From: Lacticaseibacillus yichunensis
Lineage (GTDB): Bacteria > Bacillota > Bacilli > Lactobacillales > Lactobacillaceae
Length of the DNA stretch: 44,358 bases
Assembly (NCBI RefSeq): GCF_003946405.1
Contig: NZ_RHOG01000022.1
Span: 1-44,358, forward strand
Direction: 5' to 3'
Part shown: piece by piece, positions 41,091 to 44,358 of the stretch
Layout: every line of letters starts with the position of its first letter
Numbering within the stretch: position 1 is the stretch's first letter
The notes under the pieces: generated by a model
Told to the model about the DNA's origin: nothing
Seen by the model: the letters and a program-made list of their open reading frames with translations, nothing else
The model's database searches: none
Position numbers and translations under genes: made by a program

Positions 41091-41681
41091 TTAACGACTC
41101 GCCAGGTTCTTGCGGATGCGGCTCAAACTTTCTTTTGTGATGCCGATGTAGGAGGCAATCTGGTTTTGCGGAATCCGCGCTTCCGCCTTGCCAAAAAGCG
41201 CCCGGAATTCCTGATAGCGGGCCGCCGCATCCAAATTTTGAAAACCGTATTCGCGCCGCATCTTGTAGCGCAGGGTGTCCTCAAGCACCGCGATGTACAG
41301 TTGCGTCAAGGCCGGGTCCGCCATCAAAATGGGTTTCATTTGCGCAGCCGCAAACCGCAAACAATGGAGGTCCTCGATCGCACTAAAGCTTTCGGTGCTG
41401 GTGGCCGAAAACAGGCTTTCGCCGATGAGGAAATCGCCCTCCAACATAAAGTTTTTCACGATCAGATGGCCTTGCTCATCGACCGCCGAGGAGCGCGCAA
41501 GCCCGTCCTGAATCAGATAGACCTGCTCTTGCGGCTCATCAAGCTCAAGAATGGTGCTATTGCGGGGAAAATAGACTTGATCCGCCAGCAACGCCAATTT
41601 GTGGATACTGGCAGTGGGGATGTTCGGGGCATACCGAGCCGTTGTTTGCGCGATCAGCTGTTCTTTAACTGCGATCTCCAT
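41091..41681 (-). CDS. Crp/Fnr family transcriptional regulator
   Basis: A 196-residue regulator. Residues about 20-120 form a cyclic-nucleotide-binding-like beta barrel (LELDEPQEQVYLIQDGLARS, EGDFLIGESLF), then a long dimer helix, and near the end a helix-turn-helix (RIPQNQIASYIGITKESLSR). The Fe-S cysteines of FNR are absent, and the cAMP-contacting Arg/Glu pair is not evident, so its signal is unknown. It lies upstream of the alpha/beta hydrolase gene on the same strand (gap 68 bases) and may control it. A GGAGGTCATC ribosome site precedes the ATG. Confidence 0.88.
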   Translation of the reverse strand: MEIAVKEQLIAQTTARYAPNIPTASIHKLALLADQVYFPRNSTILELDEPQEQVYLIQDGLARSSAVDEQGHLIVKNFMLEGDFLIGESLFSATSTESFSAIEDLHCLRFAAAQMKPILMADPALTQLYIAVLEDTLRYKMRREYGFQNLDAAARYQEFRALFGKAEARIPQNQIASYIGITKESLSRIRKNLASR

Positions 41682-41779
41682 GATGACCTCCTGGGAGTCT
41701 GTATTTGGGTCTCATTATATCGCGTTTGGGGGTGAGGTGGGCGATTGCGCTGCCGGAAGAAATCACACAATTAGAGGTG

Positions 41780-42790
41780 TCAGCTCAATAAATTAAATGC
41801 CTTGAGACTTTTGGCCGTATCGATCACGGTCGTTTCAGCTGGCCGGGGACGCCAATCTAGTTCGCGAATGGCCTTCTGGTTGGTGTGCGCAAATTTGCGG
41901 CCCAGCATCCCGACGATCGCGTTCACTGCAGGGGCCTTTTTGGCTGCGAGTCGCAGGAGCGTGTCTGGCAGTTGGGAAGTCCGCACGAGGCTCGCAAGGT
42001 CGGGCACATCTTTCTTCAGCATCTTGGCAATGTCGCGCATCGGAATATTTTCGGAGATCGCGTTATAGCGTTGGCCGTTTGCGGCGGGAGAGTTAACCGC
42101 CCGTATCTCCAGATCGACCAGGTCCTGGACGTCGATGATCTCAAAGCTGATCTTGGGATTTGGCGCGTGGCGGACGATCATTTGCTGAATGACTTGGACC
42201 GAGTGGGTGTTCTGCGGTTGCAGAATTGGACCAAAAATGGCGCCAGGAAGAACGGTCGTGAAGGCAGTCTGAGTTTGTGTCTTCATATAGTTCCATGCGG
42301 CTAGTTCTGCCAGGATTTTTGATCGGCAATACGCGTTAAGCTCAGGATTCGTTGGGTCCGTCCAATAAGATTCATCGATGGCCTGATTGGTCTCCGAACT
42401 TGGCGGGGTCGCGGCTGCCAGTGAGGAGGTCATTACCACATGTTTGACATGGGCTGCGGCTGCTGCCTTGAGCACGTTTAGCGTCCCATCGACGGCCGGT
42501 TTCATCACGGCCGCCTCATCATCTGGATCGTCAGCGCTCATTGGTGAAGCAATGTGTAAGACGAACTCGATATCTCGCATCGCAGCGGGCCATGCAGTTG
42601 CATCAGTCAGATCTGCGACCGCAAAACTGAGGGCGGTCGTGTCTGTGTACTGACTCAAGGCTTGTTTGAGTGTTTTCCCTTTTTCTTCTGAGCGAACGGT
42701 GGTACGCACCTGCTCGCCTCGTTTGAGTAAGGTGACGATCGCCCAGCTTGCAACGAAGCCGGTGCCACCAGTGACTAAATAATTTGCCAT
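41780..42790 (-). CDS. NAD(P)-dependent short-chain dehydrogenase (extended, DFR-like)
   Basis: A 336-residue extended SDR. It opens MANYLVTGGTGFVASWAIV, the dinucleotide-binding motif, has the VVMTSSLAA strand and the catalytic pair Tyr and Lys in NAYCRSKILAE. It resembles the dihydroflavonol-4-reductase-like/aldehyde reductase branch. The long open frame upstream of ATG 42790 is not used: AGGAGGACAATAC is at the right distance here. It is divergent from a TetR-family gene that probably regulates it; the substrate is likely an aldehyde or ketone. Confidence 0.88.
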   Translation of the reverse strand: MANYLVTGGTGFVASWAIVTLLKRGEQVRTTVRSEEKGKTLKQALSQYTDTTALSFAVADLTDATAWPAAMRDIEFVLHIASPMSADDPDDEAAVMKPAVDGTLNVLKAAAAAHVKHVVMTSSLAAATPPSSETNQAIDESYWTDPTNPELNAYCRSKILAELAAWNYMKTQTQTAFTTVLPGAIFGPILQPQNTHSVQVIQQMIVRHAPNPKISFEIIDVQDLVDLEIRAVNSPAANGQRYNAISENIPMRDIAKMLKKDVPDLASLVRTSQLPDTLLRLAAKKAPAVNAIVGMLGRKFAHTNQKAIRELDWRPRPAETTVIDTAKSLKAFNLLS

Positions 42791-42917
42791 TGTATTGTCC
42801 TCCTCATGTCTTGCGGGAAGCACGCGATGATCACGGATGGTCAGGTATTGGCCCCGAGAAAGTCGCCGCTGTGCATCGTGTGTTTTCCCTGGCTGAGAAA
42901 CATTTGTAACCTCAGCG

Positions 42918-42946
42918 TCATTAAGGTACACTGTCATCGAGTTCAA
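42918..42946 (-). promoter_or_regulatory. Candidate promoter of the SDR gene
   Basis: On the minus strand: TTGAAC (42946-42941), a 17-base spacer, then TAATGA (42923-42918). An imperfect inverted repeat (GTAACCT ... AGGTAC) overlaps the -10 region and could be the operator of the divergent TetR protein. Confidence 0.45.
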
Positions 42947-42990
42947 GACAAGCAGGTTGCCGGCATGTGTGACATAAAGGAGAAAGTGAT

Positions 42991-43614
42991 ATGGCAGCGA
43001 CGAAGCACGCGCAACAGATCAAAGAGGATTCGCAACAATATCTGACGACTGCGCTGTTGCAGCTGCTGCAGACGCATGACCTGAACGAGATCAAGGTAAC
43101 TGATCTGATCAAGCGCGCTGGCGTCAGCCGGATGGCATTTTATCGTAACTATCAGGCGCTAGAGGACATTCTTCGCGCGTATTTCGCGCCTCAGATCAAG
43201 GCGATCTTTGATGACGTGATCCGACAAGTACCATCTGAGGACAAATTGCGGGATATGGCGGCATTCTTTTCTGATTTCTATGCAGATCTAGCTTTAGCCG
43301 CAACGCGGAATTACGAATACATTATTCAGCAGATCTTCACCGACAATATGGCACGGTATTACGCGCAAGGGAGTGAGTGGGAAGATCTTGATGCCACCAA
43401 GCGCAGGTACTGGGTGACATTTATGAGCGCAGGCGTGTACGGCATTTGGCGTGAGTGGTTACTGCATGGCAAAGGGGAAAGCCTGGATGATATACACATT
43501 TTGATAGGGACACTGCAAAACGCGACAGTGGGCGCGCTGAAAGTGGGTGCACAATTCACAACCATTCTTGAAGCTAATTATCCGCACAAAAACGTGCCAG
43601 CCTCGAAAGACTGA
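42991..43614 (+). CDS. TetR family transcriptional regulator
   Basis: A 207-residue regulator. The N-terminal DNA-binding domain has EIKVTDLIKRAGVSRMAFYR and NYQALEDIL, the classical TetR helix-turn-helix with the YR-Y ending. The C-terminal helical domain (about residues 60-195) is diverse, as usual. An AAAGGAG ribosome site precedes ATG 42991. It is divergent from the SDR gene, with a 200-base intergenic region. Its last codons overlap the terminator hairpin that ends the unit. Confidence 0.9.
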   Translation: MAATKHAQQIKEDSQQYLTTALLQLLQTHDLNEIKVTDLIKRAGVSRMAFYRNYQALEDILRAYFAPQIKAIFDDVIRQVPSEDKLRDMAAFFSDFYADLALAATRNYEYIIQQIFTDNMARYYAQGSEWEDLDATKRRYWVTFMSAGVYGIWREWLLHGKGESLDDIHILIGTLQNATVGALKVGAQFTTILEANYPHKNVPASKD

Positions 43615-43626
43615 CACGTTTTTGTG
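43588..43626 (+). terminator. Terminator overlapping the end of the TetR gene
   Basis: Arms AAAAACGTG-C-CAG and CTG-A-CACGTTTTT pair with a small mismatch and a loop around CCTCGAAAGA. The left arm lies inside the last codons. Confidence 0.85.
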
Positions 43627-44016
43627 TTGCACCGCTTTGTACCAGAAAATGTCCGGTAAAGGCGTTTTGCAGCGTTTTTAATTACAGCTTCTGGTGGTAA
43701 CAAGGCAAATATTGTCAATTTGACTCAACACAAATCCAGGCACACCAAGGTATTCAAGGAAGACTTCTTGACAGAATGCTGTGAAAGTTAGCACCAATTG
43801 ATAACTTCTGCAACAGCGTGCAACATTTGAGCTGACCTGTAAATACTACTGAATGAATCGCACATTTAACCAATGTGCGATTTTTATTCAAAAATACACC
43901 AATATCTGGAGTCAACTTTTTTCAAAGCATGCGTAATTGTGGTGATTACATGATATGCTTGACGGACAAGCATCAGTAACTTCACGCTGATCGTGATCAT
44001 ACTGGAGGACAATCAA
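43615..44016. other. Noncoding AT-rich stretch at the edge of an accessory region
   Basis: About 400 bases with no convincing gene on either strand. Base composition is clearly lower in GC than the chromosomal genes to the left. One strong hairpin terminator lies within it, suggesting that a transcript or a lost gene ends there. The last 90 bases lead to the ribosome site of a 15-codon gene. Confidence 0.5.
43857..43887 (+). terminator. Terminator without a visible upstream gene
   Basis: A perfect 9-bp stem, ATCGCACAT (43857-43865) with ATGTGCGAT (43873-43881), loop TTAACCA, followed by TTTT. Confidence 0.82.
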
Positions 44017-44064
44017 ATGGGAAAGATTGAGGCAGAAGCTTCTGAAAATGTGGTGAGAGTATGA
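44017..44064 (+). CDS. 15-codon leader peptide coupled to the ATPase gene
   Basis: MGKIEAEASENVVRV, with a good GGAGG ribosome site 8 bases before its ATG. The stop TGA overlaps the ATG of the ATPase gene (ATGA at 44061-44064). The ATPase start has only a weak GTGAGAG ribosome site, so translation coupling through this peptide is likely. It may be a true leader, or the remnant of a longer first gene. Confidence 0.5.
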   Translation: MGKIEAEASENVVRV

Positions 44065-44324
44065 ACTACATCAAAGCAATCCGAATTCATGGATATAAGA
44101 AGTTTGAAAAATTTGAAGTTAAGTTTCAACCAGGACTGAATATTTTAATCGGCGAAAATTCCGCAGGAAAGTCTACGATTCTAGAAGCAATCGAAATTGT
44201 CCTAAATCAAGCAACCTTCAAATACGATTATTCGCAATTAGAATCGTTGCTCAACAAAACTATGATTGAAACGTTTCTAACTAGTGGCTGTTCAACTAGG
44301 CCACCATATTCTTGGTGCTGGTAG
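44061..44324 (+). pseudogene. OLD/SMC-like ATPase, truncated after about 75 residues
   Basis: The first 75 residues are the N-terminal lobe of an ABC-type ATPase of the OLD/SMC/RecF sort: MNYIKAIRIHGYKKFEKFEV, Walker A IGENSAGKST and ILEAIEIVLNQ. In whole proteins this is followed by a signature motif and often a TOPRIM nuclease domain, as in OLD and Gabija-type defence ATPases. Here, after IESLL-type sequence (LESLLNKTMIETFL), the frame runs into 12 unrelated codons and stops at TAG 44322-44324; both other frames stop at TAACTAG immediately. The gene is disrupted or truncated by an insertion near 44270. Confidence 0.6.
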
Positions 44325-44358
44325 TAAATTTGTACCGGAAACGATAGGTTTGCCCGTC

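Noticed and set aside
43615-44016. Insertion sequence remnant in the AT-rich gap
   Set aside because: The composition and an orphan terminator are suggestive, but no transposase fragment or terminal inverted repeat could be identified.

Overview
The window reads as a low-GC-phylum (Firmicutes) genome with a fairly high GC content, most like a lactobacillus of the Lacticaseibacillus casei/paracasei group or a near relative. The basis is the gene families (RarA, YueI, DUF1054, DUF2785, TMEM175-like channel, Tex), the strong AGGAGG-type ribosome sites, and a siphophage module whose order and two ribosomal frameshifts match those of L. casei phages such as A2. The species is inferred, not proven.

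Positions 1-21592 are the late half of a prophage, all on the plus strand. The order is: pre-packaging genes (metallophosphoesterase, glutaredoxin-like protein, tiny membrane protein, HNH/P-loop fusion protein); packaging and head (TerS, TerL, DUF1056, portal, prohead protease, HK97-type major capsid protein); four head-tail connector/completion genes; major tail protein; tail chaperones G and G-T; tape measure; an enlarged Dit; a Tal-type baseplate protein; small tail-associated proteins including XkdX; holin; and an amidase endolysin ending in a strong terminator. The capsid gene and the tail chaperone gene each carry a textbook -1 frameshift signal (heptamer plus downstream hairpin). Integrase, repressor and replication genes must lie left of the window. 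The right attachment site is probably in the 620-base noncoding stretch after the lysin.

Positions about 22200-43600 are ordinary chromosome, in short transcription units separated by hairpin terminators. They hold: a YueI/DUF2785 operon; an orphan Rgg/PlcR-like regulator; three tandem long hairpin repeats with compensatory changes in their arms; uspA and a small membrane protein; a probable 6S RNA downstream of rarA; a second YueI paralogue divergent from DUF1054 and TMEM175-like genes; an isochorismatase; a helix-turn-helix gene that runs into a T10 tract and a DUF3800-like domain in another frame; an MFS transporter; a lipoprotein; a MerR/DHA2 efflux pair with a clear MerR-type promoter; tex; an alpha/beta hydrolase; a Crp/Fnr regulator; and a short-chain dehydrogenase divergent from a TetR regulator.

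From about 43630 to the end the sequence becomes AT-rich. It carries a hairpin terminator, a 15-codon peptide translationally coupled to an OLD/SMC-like ATPase, and a break in that ATPase after about 75 residues. It looks like the edge of an accessory island, possibly disrupted by a mobile element.
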